Below are positions 52,909-62,206 of a stretch of 64,000 nucleotides of DNA, piece after piece. Location: assembly GCF_900660745.1 (NCBI RefSeq), contig NZ_LR215048.1:1674001-1738000 (forward strand), in the 5' to 3' direction. Position numbers and translations under genes: made by a program. Under the pieces are notes generated by a model. It ran no database searches, had not been told where the DNA came from, and saw nothing but the letters and a program-made list of their open reading frames with translations. Position 1 is the first letter of the stretch, and each line of letters starts with the position of its first letter. This DNA comes from Haploplasma axanthum. GTDB taxonomy: Bacteria; Bacillota_I; Bacilli_A; Acholeplasmatales; Acholeplasmataceae.

Positions 52909-54252
52909 TTATTTATTTTTAAAACCCAGTACTTCTAAACCGGATTTTATATATTCATTTTGCATAAATAAATTCCAAATTAAATCATTTCGATAGTTTT
53001 CAACCATCAATAAAGTAATTCCTTTATCAATCCCAATATAATCACTTGCAAACCAACCACCATCTGGAATTTTAGCTGCTAATACTGGATTATAGTTTGG
53101 ATCAACTGGTCCTAAATTAAATGAATCTTTAAATCCAAATTCACCATTTAATTTTTCTAAAGTCTTAAAATAAACTGCAGCATTTTTAGCTTCTTCTGTC
53201 ATATAGTTTATTGATGCAATTGCAGCATATGGTGCAACTGTTCCATTGTGAGTATTATTTTTTGCGGGTCTTCCACCGTATGCACGGTATTCACCTGGAC
53301 CATCACCTGCTGAGATTCCCCAACTGTTTTTATTGTATGTTAAATATTTTTCACTTTCATCCTGAACAAATGCATAATGAGCTTTTGTTGCAAGAACTGA
53401 ATTGTCAAACCAATTAGTTCCTTCAGCATCAACTATATTTCTAAAATCAACGAATGCATGTGAAAATTGATATTGAAATAAAGAACCATCATAGTTATAA
53501 TAGAAATTTTCTGAAACACTTAGCTCTGGATTCTTAGTTGATGTATATCTACCAGTATAACTTTGCTTAGCAATATTTTTAACTGTTTTATATAATGAGT
53601 CATCAGTTTTATATGTTGGAGCTCCTGCTGCAAGTACATAAAGGATTAGTTGTTCAGCAACGTGATCCCATGCACCTGAATGACCTTGTTCTGGTTTGTA
53701 AGACATATAAAACATTTTTCTTCCTTTGTTAATATAGAAATCCCAATTAACTGCATCATAAATCTCAATAGCTTTATCTAAAATATCACCTTTGAAATAT
53801 TCACCGGCAACGATTGCTCCTGCAATTAATAAACCAGTATCAATTACTGAAACTTCACTTTGCCATTCACGTTTACCTGTATGTAAATTAACAAAATGAT
53901 AATAAAAACCACTAACTGTTTCCATTTTTAAAAGTGTATTAAGTGTTCCTAGAGCACGTTTTTGACCTTCTTCTTTAGTAATCCAGCCATTTTCAACTCC
54001 AGCAGGAATTGCAGCAAGCCCAAAACCAACTGCTGCAACACTCGCGATTGTTGAATTACCACTATATCTATCTCTAACTAATCCGTAACCTTCAGATTTT
54101 TCATTTGTATTACTTGTTTCCCAGAAATAATTAAAGGCTAATCTTGATTCTTCATAAATAACATCAAGTCCTTCATCTTTAGGTTTTTTCGCACAACTAA
54201 CTAATACAAGCGTTGTTAATAATAGCACTGTAAAAATAATTATTTTTTTCAT
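52909..54252 (-). CDS. GH144-like (PF10091) endo-beta-1,2-glucanase lipoprotein
   Basis: A 447-residue lipoprotein: lipobox TTLVLVSC (Cys20), then the (alpha/alpha)6-type PF10091 domain. Landmarks are EESRLAFNYFWETSN, GYGLVRDRYSGNSTIASVAAVGFGLAAIPAG, SVIDTGLLIAGAIVAGEYF, GAWDHVAEQLILYVLAAGAP, WGISAGDGPGEYRAYGG, HNGTVAPYAAIASI and FASDYIGIDKGITLLMVENY. GH144 enzymes cut beta-1,2-glucan to sophoro-oligosaccharides. Outside the membrane it would produce the oligomers that the neighbouring permeases import. It begins one base after the permease gene and carries its own ribosome site. Confidence 0.8.
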   Translation of the reverse strand: MKKIIIFTVLLLTTLVLVSCAKKPKDEGLDVIYEESRLAFNYFWETSNTNEKSEGYGLVRDRYSGNSTIASVAAVGFGLAAIPAGVENGWITKEEGQKRALGTLNTLLKMETVSGFYYHFVNLHTGKREWQSEVSVIDTGLLIAGAIVAGEYFKGDILDKAIEIYDAVNWDFYINKGRKMFYMSYKPEQGHSGAWDHVAEQLILYVLAAGAPTYKTDDSLYKTVKNIAKQSYTGRYTSTKNPELSVSENFYYNYDGSLFQYQFSHAFVDFRNIVDAEGTNWFDNSVLATKAHYAFVQDESEKYLTYNKNSWGISAGDGPGEYRAYGGRPAKNNTHNGTVAPYAAIASINYMTEEAKNAAVYFKTLEKLNGEFGFKDSFNLGPVDPNYNPVLAAKIPDGGWFASDYIGIDKGITLLMVENYRNDLIWNLFMQNEYIKSGLEVLGFKNK

Positions 54253-54253
54253 G

Positions 54254-55180
54254 TTATTCTCCTGTAATTCCGGCTTTATCTATACCTTCAATAAACCATC
54301 TTTGTAATACAAAGTAGACTAGAATCATCGGTAAGATAATTAAAACTGTTGCTGCCATTTTAATGGCCTCATTAACATAATCACCTGTTCCTCCACCAAT
54401 TGTAGAACTATATTCAGAAACAAAGTTTGCTAACATCATTTGTAATGTCTTAAAATTATTGCCTAAGAATAATGTCGAAATATATGTTTCATTCCAATAC
54501 CAAACGAACGAAAATAAGAACGATGTAATAAATGATGGTATTGAAAGAGGAATAGCAATTTTAAAATATATATATAATCTGCTTGCTCCATCAATTTGAG
54601 CTGCTTCATCTAAAACTGTTGGAAGCATCTTATAAAATTGATAGAAAATTAAAATAAAGATTGCTGAATTTAATCCTTGTCCAAAAGTTGCTGGTAAAAT
54701 AATTGACCAAATACTTCCTAAGATTCCTGCATCATTAAAAAATACATATTTAGGAATCATAGTTACTTGTGGTGGGATAATATAAGTTGCTATTAAAAGT
54801 GCCATCCACATCTTTTTAAGTGGAAAATCAAATTTAGCAAATCCATATCCAACTAATGAAGCAATCAATGTTTGTACAAGTGCTGGTACTAATGTAACTA
54901 ATAAACTTTTAAAGAATGTATCTGCATATTTTAACGTTCTCCATGCATCAGCATAATTATTCAAATATAATCTAGTAGGGATTTTATTAACCATTGGATT
55001 TAATAAATCTCCCAAACTTTGAAAACTGTAACTAACCATATGAAGAATTGGATATAAATAAACAAATCCAATTATTATTAGTAAGAAATAAATAGTAAAT
55101 TTGAATAACCAACCATCGCTAAATTTGAAACCTAACATTTTACGTTTAAACTTTTTAAAGTTAAATTTATTTATTTTCAT
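54254..55180 (-). CDS. Carbohydrate ABC permease, MalG-type (pair B)
   Basis: A 308-residue permease with six membrane segments and the cytoplasmic EAA loop LDEAAQIDGASRLYIYFKIAIPLS, which contacts the ATPase. The N-terminus has YLYPILHMVSYSFQSLGDLL, usual for MalG/LplC-type subunits. It overlaps its MalF-type partner by 4 nt. No ATPase gene is in the window, so a shared MsmX-like ATPase elsewhere is expected. Confidence 0.9.
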   Translation of the reverse strand: MKINKFNFKKFKRKMLGFKFSDGWLFKFTIYFLLIIIGFVYLYPILHMVSYSFQSLGDLLNPMVNKIPTRLYLNNYADAWRTLKYADTFFKSLLVTLVPALVQTLIASLVGYGFAKFDFPLKKMWMALLIATYIIPPQVTMIPKYVFFNDAGILGSIWSIILPATFGQGLNSAIFILIFYQFYKMLPTVLDEAAQIDGASRLYIYFKIAIPLSIPSFITSFLFSFVWYWNETYISTLFLGNNFKTLQMMLANFVSEYSSTIGGGTGDYVNEAIKMAATVLIILPMILVYFVLQRWFIEGIDKAGITGE

Positions 55181-56154
55181 TTCTTACCACCTCTTTTCTT
55201 TACTACTTTCTCATCTTTTTTACCTCTCAATAAGAAAGCGATAAATCCAAGAACAATTATTATCATAATAAAGTAAATCCATGCTAACGCACTTGAATAT
55301 CCAAACCCTTTATCAGTATTAAACATAACACCTGATGATTGAATATACTTAACAATTTGGTTATTTGAGAATGTTGCAAGCATTACTACCGTATAAATCG
55401 CACTTACAAATATAATACTTTTTAGCGAAGGTAGTGTAATCTTCCAAAACTTTTCCCAAGATGAAGCCCCATCAATATCAGCAGCTTCATATATTTCATT
55501 TCCAACTTTTTGTAAACCCGCTAAAAATAATACAATTTGAACACCCGAGAACCATAAAATCATAATCATTTGCGTAAATAATGACGCAATTGGTTTCGAT
55601 AAAAAGGCTGGGAGGATTGAACTAATTGCTTCTGTTAAACCAATTTCTTCAATAAGTGGAATTGATCCTGCTCCTTGACTTAGTAATTCATTGATAACTG
55701 GACCAGATGCAATAACAACCGGTAAGAAATATATTGAACGGAAGAATCCTCTTAGTTTAATTTTTTGGTTTAACATCATTGCGATTATCATTGAAATAAT
55801 CAAAATAACTGGTACATATAAAATAAGCTCTAAGAAAAATTCTTGTAAGTGTCTTAAAAATTCAAGATCTTGTGTAAAGATTCTTACATAATTTGAAAAT
55901 CCAATAAAGTTTGTAACAATACCATCAGATCCTGTAATACTTACTTTCTCAAAACTATAAATTAAAGATGAAATAAGTGGATATGCTGCAAAGAGTAAAA
56001 AACCAATTATCCATACACCAACAAACATATAACCTTGAAAAGCATTTCTTCTTTTGTTTGTTAAAAGGTATTTAAATTTATTGAAAAATACAATATCATT
56101 TTTATTAACTTTTATTAACCAATTATTGGTTAAAAATCTTTTTATCTTTTTCAA
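55177..56154 (-). CDS. Carbohydrate ABC permease, MalF-type (pair B)
   Basis: A 325-residue permease. The first 35 residues are a basic cytoplasmic tail (RRNAFQGYMFVGVWIIGFLLFAAYPL begins the first helix). The EAA loop reads IYEAADIDGASSWEKFWKITLPSLK. Six membrane segments are visible and the C-terminus is lysine-rich. It overlaps the DUF5696 gene and the MalG-type partner by 4 nt each. Confidence 0.9.
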   Translation of the reverse strand: MKKIKRFLTNNWLIKVNKNDIVFFNKFKYLLTNKRRNAFQGYMFVGVWIIGFLLFAAYPLISSLIYSFEKVSITGSDGIVTNFIGFSNYVRIFTQDLEFLRHLQEFFLELILYVPVILIISMIIAMMLNQKIKLRGFFRSIYFLPVVIASGPVINELLSQGAGSIPLIEEIGLTEAISSILPAFLSKPIASLFTQMIMILWFSGVQIVLFLAGLQKVGNEIYEAADIDGASSWEKFWKITLPSLKSIIFVSAIYTVVMLATFSNNQIVKYIQSSGVMFNTDKGFGYSSALAWIYFIMIIIVLGFIAFLLRGKKDEKVVKKRGGKK

Positions 56155-58397
56155 AAAATCACCTCATATGAACTAGGGCTTACAACAACACCAGCATCTG
56201 TATATTCATTACTTGAATAATTAATGTAGATAACAACACCATTGTTATACGTATTTTTAACAAGTCCTGTATTTATTATTTCTCTTTTTACTAGTTTTTG
56301 ATTTATAACATTTTTTAATGCTTCATTGATATAATTATATTGATCAAGAATTTCAGTTTTCCAATCACTAAATCTTGATGTATATATATTGTTTGATTTT
56401 GTTTCTAACAATAAATTTGAAGACTCATGTGTTATATAGAACGATGGATAAATATTATAATCAATCATTCGAAGTACCTCATTAGTCTTATTTGAAAAGA
56501 AATTACTTGCTCTTCCATAAACTGTTTTATTTTCTAGAACAATCGGAATAAATGGTACAGTATCAGAGAATCTTCCTTGATTACTACTATATAGCGGAAC
56601 ATCAAAAATTAAATCTGTATTCCATAAATAACTAAATGGTCTTTCAACTGCAGTTTTTGTACTAACATCTAAGTTTTCTTTAATAATTGCTATTGCTTCT
56701 TCACGACTTAATCCATTTTTTGAAAAATCACTTAATAACATTTTTGATAAGTTATCAAAACTAATATTTTCAATTCCAAGTTTATTTAGCTTTTTATTGT
56801 AATCATTTTTAAATGAATTCAAAATATAGTTATAATTTAACGCTGATGAGCCAGCTTCATTAATTAGTAGACTTTGATCAATTGCTTGAAGAACATCTTT
56901 ACTAGAGAATCCGCTTGTTCCTTTTTCTGGCATTGTATAATCAACATTAAAGTAAATATTTTCTCCATATTTCTCAATTAACTCTTTCAAATCTTTTTTA
57001 TTTCCTATTTTTCCATTTACTTTACTAAACTTTACATTACTATTTGAATATCCATTGTTTTGCCAACCATGATAAGTTACATCGATATTATTAATAGATT
57101 CATTATTTAGTTCATCTAAAATATTAATTAGTTCATCTATTCTTGTCATACTAAATGTTTTTTTACCAAATAAAGTTGGTTTGTTTTCTGCAGCTAAGAC
57201 ATTTAAATGAAGACTAATGTTGTTATTAGAGTTAGCATTATTATCAAGATTTAAATACTCACGATAACTATTTGCCATTCCAATGTAATTTGCATCACTA
57301 CCATTTAAAAACTTATAAGTAACTTTAGCATCAAATCTATTAACATTTTCTTGAACCATTCTTACACTATTTGTTTTACTTGCATTTAAATATTGAGTAA
57401 ATAAAACACGATATTCAAATGACATAAATGTTTTATTAAAGTCATCTTCACTTCTAGCTGAATAAGAAACTAAACTTGCATATGCAGAACCTTTATCAGC
57501 AATTCCTATTAATCCATTTTGTTCAACTCCATGAACAATTCCAAATAAATTTGCATAAAGATACTCTTCATTAGTGCTTTGTTGTGCCAAACTATAGTTT
57601 GGTCCATAAAACTTCTTAGTATAAATACCTTTATTTGTATCATCAAATCTTATTAATGCTCCTATTCCATCAGGAATAAAAACATATCCAGGAATTCTTG
57701 TTCTTTTTGTTGATCCAAAATATGGATAAACATTGATGTTTGATAGTTTTCCATTTGTCCCATCTTTAATATCACTAGCAGGGATTTCAACATTTAGTCC
57801 ATTATCATCAAGACTTACAATCAATTTAAATTTAATTCCTGAAACAGGAAGTGTTACGTTAGCTTCAAATCCAATTTTGCCATTCATTTCTTGAACAGTA
57901 AATGTTTTAGCTGTTCCATCAAATAATCCTTCGTCTCTTTTTAATGTTCCTATATAATATGAAACAATTACTGGTGACTTCATTCTTCTTCTAAGTAAAT
58001 TATTAGCTCCGATATCACCTTCATCATTTAATGGAGAATTTTCATCTTCTAAATATGAAGCATCAATTTTTGAATTCCAAATATATCCTGAATTATGGTC
58101 AACAACAACAAACGATAAATCATCTTTATTGTAATGAAGGCTTACATTGTTTAATTCGTTTTTCCCTAATAATTTATATGTATCATCTAAGATTCCAAAA
58201 TCATTAACTGCTGTTCGATTATCTTCTTCACCTTGAGTATACTTATTTGATTTAAATTGATAATCATCAGAAATGATTTCATCGTATTCAACTTTATCAT
58301 TTACAACTTCTTTTTCATCACCAAAAACAAAAGGTAAAGTTAATAGAGTAATTCCTATGATAATAAAACTAATTATAAACTTTTTTGTTTTAAACAC
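56151..58397 (-). CDS. DUF5696-like secreted/anchored protein, glycosidase-like fold possible
   Basis: A 748-residue protein with an N-terminal signal anchor (about 7-25) and no C-terminal anchor. The first half is beta-rich (SFVVVDHNSGYIWNSKID, IPGYVFIPDGIGALIRFDD); the middle resembles a (beta/alpha)8 barrel (NSYREYLNL, IDELINILDEL, DVTYHGWQNNGYSN, NIYFNVDYTMPEKG). I recognise the DUF5696 type, often found with NHL-Yip1 proteins and paired sugar permeases, but its activity is not established. A catalytic pair cannot be picked with confidence. It overlaps the NHL-Yip1 gene by 8 nt. Confidence 0.65.
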   Translation of the reverse strand: MFKTKKFIISFIIIGITLLTLPFVFGDEKEVVNDKVEYDEIISDDYQFKSNKYTQGEEDNRTAVNDFGILDDTYKLLGKNELNNVSLHYNKDDLSFVVVDHNSGYIWNSKIDASYLEDENSPLNDEGDIGANNLLRRRMKSPVIVSYYIGTLKRDEGLFDGTAKTFTVQEMNGKIGFEANVTLPVSGIKFKLIVSLDDNGLNVEIPASDIKDGTNGKLSNINVYPYFGSTKRTRIPGYVFIPDGIGALIRFDDTNKGIYTKKFYGPNYSLAQQSTNEEYLYANLFGIVHGVEQNGLIGIADKGSAYASLVSYSARSEDDFNKTFMSFEYRVLFTQYLNASKTNSVRMVQENVNRFDAKVTYKFLNGSDANYIGMANSYREYLNLDNNANSNNNISLHLNVLAAENKPTLFGKKTFSMTRIDELINILDELNNESINNIDVTYHGWQNNGYSNSNVKFSKVNGKIGNKKDLKELIEKYGENIYFNVDYTMPEKGTSGFSSKDVLQAIDQSLLINEAGSSALNYNYILNSFKNDYNKKLNKLGIENISFDNLSKMLLSDFSKNGLSREEAIAIIKENLDVSTKTAVERPFSYLWNTDLIFDVPLYSSNQGRFSDTVPFIPIVLENKTVYGRASNFFSNKTNEVLRMIDYNIYPSFYITHESSNLLLETKSNNIYTSRFSDWKTEILDQYNYINEALKNVINQKLVKREIINTGLVKNTYNNGVVIYINYSSNEYTDAGVVVSPSSYEVIF

Positions 58398-60387
58398 GTA
58401 AAATCACCTCTCTTATCAAACCACCAAAGTAATCAAATAACTGAACTGAAAGTAAATATACTAAGAATCCAATTAAAATAATCATCAGCATTGTGAATAT
58501 CGTTAATAATAAATTAACAATTAATTCTTTAACTGTATAGTTATGAACTTCTTTGATAACAATTATTACTAATATTCCAGCCCATGCCCATGCAATTGTT
58601 TTAGCAACACTATAAATAAATATTTCATTAATTGTTAAAACATGTGAAAGTAAAATTAATGGAACTATTGAGATTAATACTGGAGCAAGTGCATAAGCAA
58701 TTCCAATATAAATATCTCTGAACCAACCTTCTCCTGATTGAAGTGAACTAATTAAGTGATTTGCTACTATAAATAAAGCAATAACTCCAACTGTAATAGC
58801 AACTTCTCTTAATGCACCAAATCCTCCATTTGCTGTATTAAATATAAATCCTGTTGTATATAATGAGATTAATGTTAAAACTGCAAATACAACATAGATT
58901 ATTGTTGCTGTTAAAACGGATGATTTACGTTCACGTTTTAAACTATAAACAGTATCAGCAGGATTTTTTAAAATCTTTCTCAAATAACTTGATTCTTTAA
59001 CAATTCTTTGGTTTTTAACTTTATCATTTATAGCTCTGATTGGATCATAAATCTTATGTTTTTTATCAACAATTTTTAAAACTTTAACCAAAACAAATGC
59101 TGAAATAATAACAATAAATAAAACTGCTAGATTACTTTGTAGCCAATCATATCTTACTTGCCAAAAAGCATCTGAATAACCTTCTCGATCATTAGCTAAT
59201 CTAAAATACGCTAATGCTTCATCGTATTGGTTATTTCTATATAAGGCATTAGCAATCGATTTATTAGCTAATGCAAAGAAACTATTCATTTGTAATACTT
59301 CTCGCCATTCTTCAATATCATAAATACCATTTTTATAATTATTTAATCCTTGATGAATTTTACCAGCAAATTCAGTTCTAACAAGAATATGAATTGCATT
59401 ACTACCAGTATCTAAGATATAAAGATTATTATTAGCATCTATTTCAATATCAGCTGGTTTAACAAATCTTCCTAAAACTTCATTACCCGTATCTAATCCA
59501 CCAAACATAAAAATTAAGTTACCATAACTATCATATTCAGTTATAACTCCTGTTTCTGATATTGAATAAATATTTCCAAAATCATTAACTTTAACAGCAA
59601 CTGGAATATCATCTTCTTGATGCATTGATAGTGTTATTGATGATGAAATATTGAATTTCTTAATATTATCACTTGAAGTTTTACTTACTGTAAATACTGA
59701 ACCTTTTTCATCAATAGCAACGTTATCTGGTGAGACTGGAATTGTTCTTGCATATCCAACATTAAAGATATCAGCAATACTTTGCCAGAATGATTTTGTT
59801 GTTGGGTTAGTACCAAAGAATCCTAAAAATTCTCCACGACTATTCAATTGAATAAGTCCATTTGTTGAACCTTCACCAACAATATATAAAATGTCTCTTG
59901 GTCCTGAAACTATTTTTTTAGGTTCATATAATGCATCACCAAATAGTGGTGCTGTTGGTCTTCCAAACCTTTGAATTTCGTTTCCTAATTCATCATATTT
60001 AATAACTAATTTACTACCTTTATCAGCAACATAGATATTATTATTACTATCTACATGAATACCTGTTGGCTGATTTATGTTTTCAATTTTCAAAAGAATT
60101 TCTCCTTTTGAATTAACTTTGATAATTCTTTGATTTCCAGTATCAGCAACATAGATAATACCATCTTTAATAAACATGTCTTGTGGTGCATTAAGTGATT
60201 CATTAATAGTCATCTTACCTGTTGGCTCATATGCTGTTTGAGTAAGAATTAAACCATTCGATCCTACTGTATATGTAGGATATGGTGCTGAATCTTGAAC
60301 AATTGCGTATGTTTTAACAGCACTTAGAGATATGGTAAGTGATAGTGTTATGATTGCTATTAAAATTTTTACTAATTTTTTAGTCAC
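58390..60387 (-). CDS. NHL-repeat/Yip1 membrane protein
   Basis: A 665-residue fusion: signal peptide (1-28), a beta-propeller of NHL repeats (about 65-345: DMFIKDGIIYVADTGNQRIIKVN, IHVDSNNNIYVADKGSKLVIKY, IEIDANNNLYILDTGSNAIHI), a short TPR-like helical pair (about 365-410), a membrane helix, a cytoplasmic loop, then a Yip1 domain with five or six helices (about 490-660). The propeller faces out and could bind sugar or a partner protein. It lies between two permease pairs with the DUF5696 gene, so I infer a sensor, scaffold or accessory of the transporter. Confidence 0.78.
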   Translation of the reverse strand: MTKKLVKILIAIITLSLTISLSAVKTYAIVQDSAPYPTYTVGSNGLILTQTAYEPTGKMTINESLNAPQDMFIKDGIIYVADTGNQRIIKVNSKGEILLKIENINQPTGIHVDSNNNIYVADKGSKLVIKYDELGNEIQRFGRPTAPLFGDALYEPKKIVSGPRDILYIVGEGSTNGLIQLNSRGEFLGFFGTNPTTKSFWQSIADIFNVGYARTIPVSPDNVAIDEKGSVFTVSKTSSDNIKKFNISSSITLSMHQEDDIPVAVKVNDFGNIYSISETGVITEYDSYGNLIFMFGGLDTGNEVLGRFVKPADIEIDANNNLYILDTGSNAIHILVRTEFAGKIHQGLNNYKNGIYDIEEWREVLQMNSFFALANKSIANALYRNNQYDEALAYFRLANDREGYSDAFWQVRYDWLQSNLAVLFIVIISAFVLVKVLKIVDKKHKIYDPIRAINDKVKNQRIVKESSYLRKILKNPADTVYSLKRERKSSVLTATIIYVVFAVLTLISLYTTGFIFNTANGGFGALREVAITVGVIALFIVANHLISSLQSGEGWFRDIYIGIAYALAPVLISIVPLILLSHVLTINEIFIYSVAKTIAWAWAGILVIIVIKEVHNYTVKELIVNLLLTIFTMLMIILIGFLVYLLSVQLFDYFGGLIREVILRV

Positions 60388-60398
60388 AATATCGCTCC

Positions 60399-61271
60399 TT
60401 ACTTAATTCCTGAATGTGCCATTGTATTCATAACGTTCTTTTGTAAAATTATAAATATTACTAAGTTAGGTATGAACATAATTAAACTCGCTGCTGCTGC
60501 CATACCTTGTCCAGCAACGGCATTACTTTGTGTCGTTAGTGTTTGAAGATAAAAAGCAAATGTCTTTAAACTCTCACGATTTATATAATTTGTTGATGTT
60601 TCAACATTATTCCAAACGCTTTGGAATGAAACGATTGCTATTGTTGCAATAGCTGGTTTAATTAATGGAAGAATAATTGTCCAATAAATTCTAAATGTGC
60701 TTGCTCCATCAATTTTTGCTGCTTCAATAAGTTCGTTTGGTACTTGATCAATAAACTGTTTAATTAAGAATAATCCAACAGGGATTGCAAGTCCTGGAAT
60801 AATATGTACCCAGAATGTATCAATCAATCCCAATTTTTCAATTACTAAATATTTTGGGATAATAACTGATGCTCCAACAAACATTAACGCAATGTTGTTA
60901 ACAATTAACAATGGTTTTTTTAACTTAAAATCTAGTTTTGATAATGCAAAACCAGCCATAGAACTAACGACAACTGATGCAAAAACTACAACAGCTGATA
61001 TAAAAACACTATTAAATAAATATCTACTAACTGGAATACCAGTTGTTGATGTCATAGCAAATAAATCTTGAAAGTTTTGTAATGTTGGTCGACTAACAAA
61101 GAATCTTGGTGGCCAAGCAAACAACTCATCTAATGGTTTAAATGCATGATTGAATATATAAAATATTGGCATTGCCATAAAAAGTGCAACCGGAATTAAG
61201 ATTAGATAAAACTTTATTTGACTTTTATGAAAATGTTTGGGATTTATTTCTGTACCTTTAAATGATGCCAT
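60399..61271 (-). CDS. Carbohydrate ABC permease, MalG-type (pair A)
   Basis: A 290-residue six-helix permease with the EAA loop [26 protein letters not shown] and the N-terminal [25 protein letters not shown] pattern of MalG-type subunits. It is clearly diverged from the MalG-type protein at 54254. It starts five bases after its MalF-type partner ends. Confidence 0.9.
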   Translation of the reverse strand: MASFKGTEINPKHFHKSQIKFYLILIPVALFMAMPIFYIFNHAFKPLDELFAWPPRFFVSRPTLQNFQDLFAMTSTTGIPVSRYLFNSVFISAVVVFASVVVSSMAGFALSKLDFKLKKPLLIVNNIALMFVGASVIIPKYLVIEKLGLIDTFWVHIIPGLAIPVGLFLIKQFIDQVPNELIEAAKIDGASTFRIYWTIILPLIKPAIATIAIVSFQSVWNNVETSTNYINRESLKTFAFYLQTLTTQSNAVAGQGMAAAASLIMFIPNLVIFIILQKNVMNTMAHSGIK

Positions 61272-61276
61272 AATAT

Positions 61277-62206
61277 CTACTCCTTTTCGCCAAATAATTT
61301 AGTTGCAACTCTACTAAAGAGATAAACCATTACTAATAAAACAACTGAAACAGTCGCTGCATAACCCATATCAAATCTTATAAATCCGTAATCATCTATA
61401 TGCGTAACAATTAATTGACCAGCATTTTGTGGTGTTGGATTTTGTCCTGATAATTGAACACCAATGGCTCCCGCATTAAATGTACTAATCAAGGACATGA
61501 CGGCTCCAAAGAGCATTTGTGGCTTCATTGATGGAATTGTAATATAAAACATTTCTTGCCATTTATTTTTCATACCATCAATATATGCAGCTTCGTATAA
61601 TTCTTGATTAATGTTTAATACCCCAGCTAACATTGCTAAAAATCCAATTCCCATGCTACTCCATAATGTAACAACAATCATTATTGTCATTAGATACTGT
61701 GGGTTCGTTAACCACTGAATTGGTTGTTCAATTAAGTTAAAGTTTAAAAGGATTGCATTTAAATATCCACTTTCATCACCAGAGAAAATTATTTTCCACA
61801 TAACTGACATTGCAATACCAGCAGTCATTGATGGCGAATAAATAACAAGTGCTAATACAGTTCTTGGTTTAGATGGAATTTGTGCTAAAAGCCATGCTAG
61901 GAAGAAACCTAGCATATAACCAATCGGTCCAACTATAATTGCAAACTTAACTGTATTTGGAATAACTTGCTGCATAAAAACATCATCACTTGTAAATAAA
62001 GAAATATAGTTACCAAACCCAACAAAACTTGGTGATTCTAATAAGTTAAAATATGTAAATGATAATAATATTCCCATGAATACTGGAATTGTGATAAATA
62101 TCAAAAATGCAACTAAATATGGAAATATAAATAATTCACCAGTCGCTTCATCAGCAAATTTTTTACTCTTAAATTTTGATAAAATCTTATTCATAAACGC
62201 TCTCAT
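61277..62206 (-). CDS. Carbohydrate ABC permease, MalF-type (pair A)
   Basis: About 309 residues. The start at [12 protein letters not shown] (62206) forms an ATGA overlap with the binding-protein stop and has GGGTGAG just upstream; an in-frame ATG at 62218 is less likely. The EAA loop is [27 protein letters not shown]. Six membrane segments. It is the direct partner of the solute-binding protein upstream and the MalG-type gene downstream. Confidence 0.9.
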   Translation of the reverse strand: MRAFMNKILSKFKSKKFADEATGELFIFPYLVAFLIFITIPVFMGILLSFTYFNLLESPSFVGFGNYISLFTSDDVFMQQVIPNTVKFAIIVGPIGYMLGFFLAWLLAQIPSKPRTVLALVIYSPSMTAGIAMSVMWKIIFSGDESGYLNAILLNFNLIEQPIQWLTNPQYLMTIMIVVTLWSSMGIGFLAMLAGVLNINQELYEAAYIDGMKNKWQEMFYITIPSMKPQMLFGAVMSLISTFNAGAIGVQLSGQNPTPQNAGQLIVTHIDDYGFIRFDMGYAATVSVVLLVMVYLFSRVATKLFGEKE

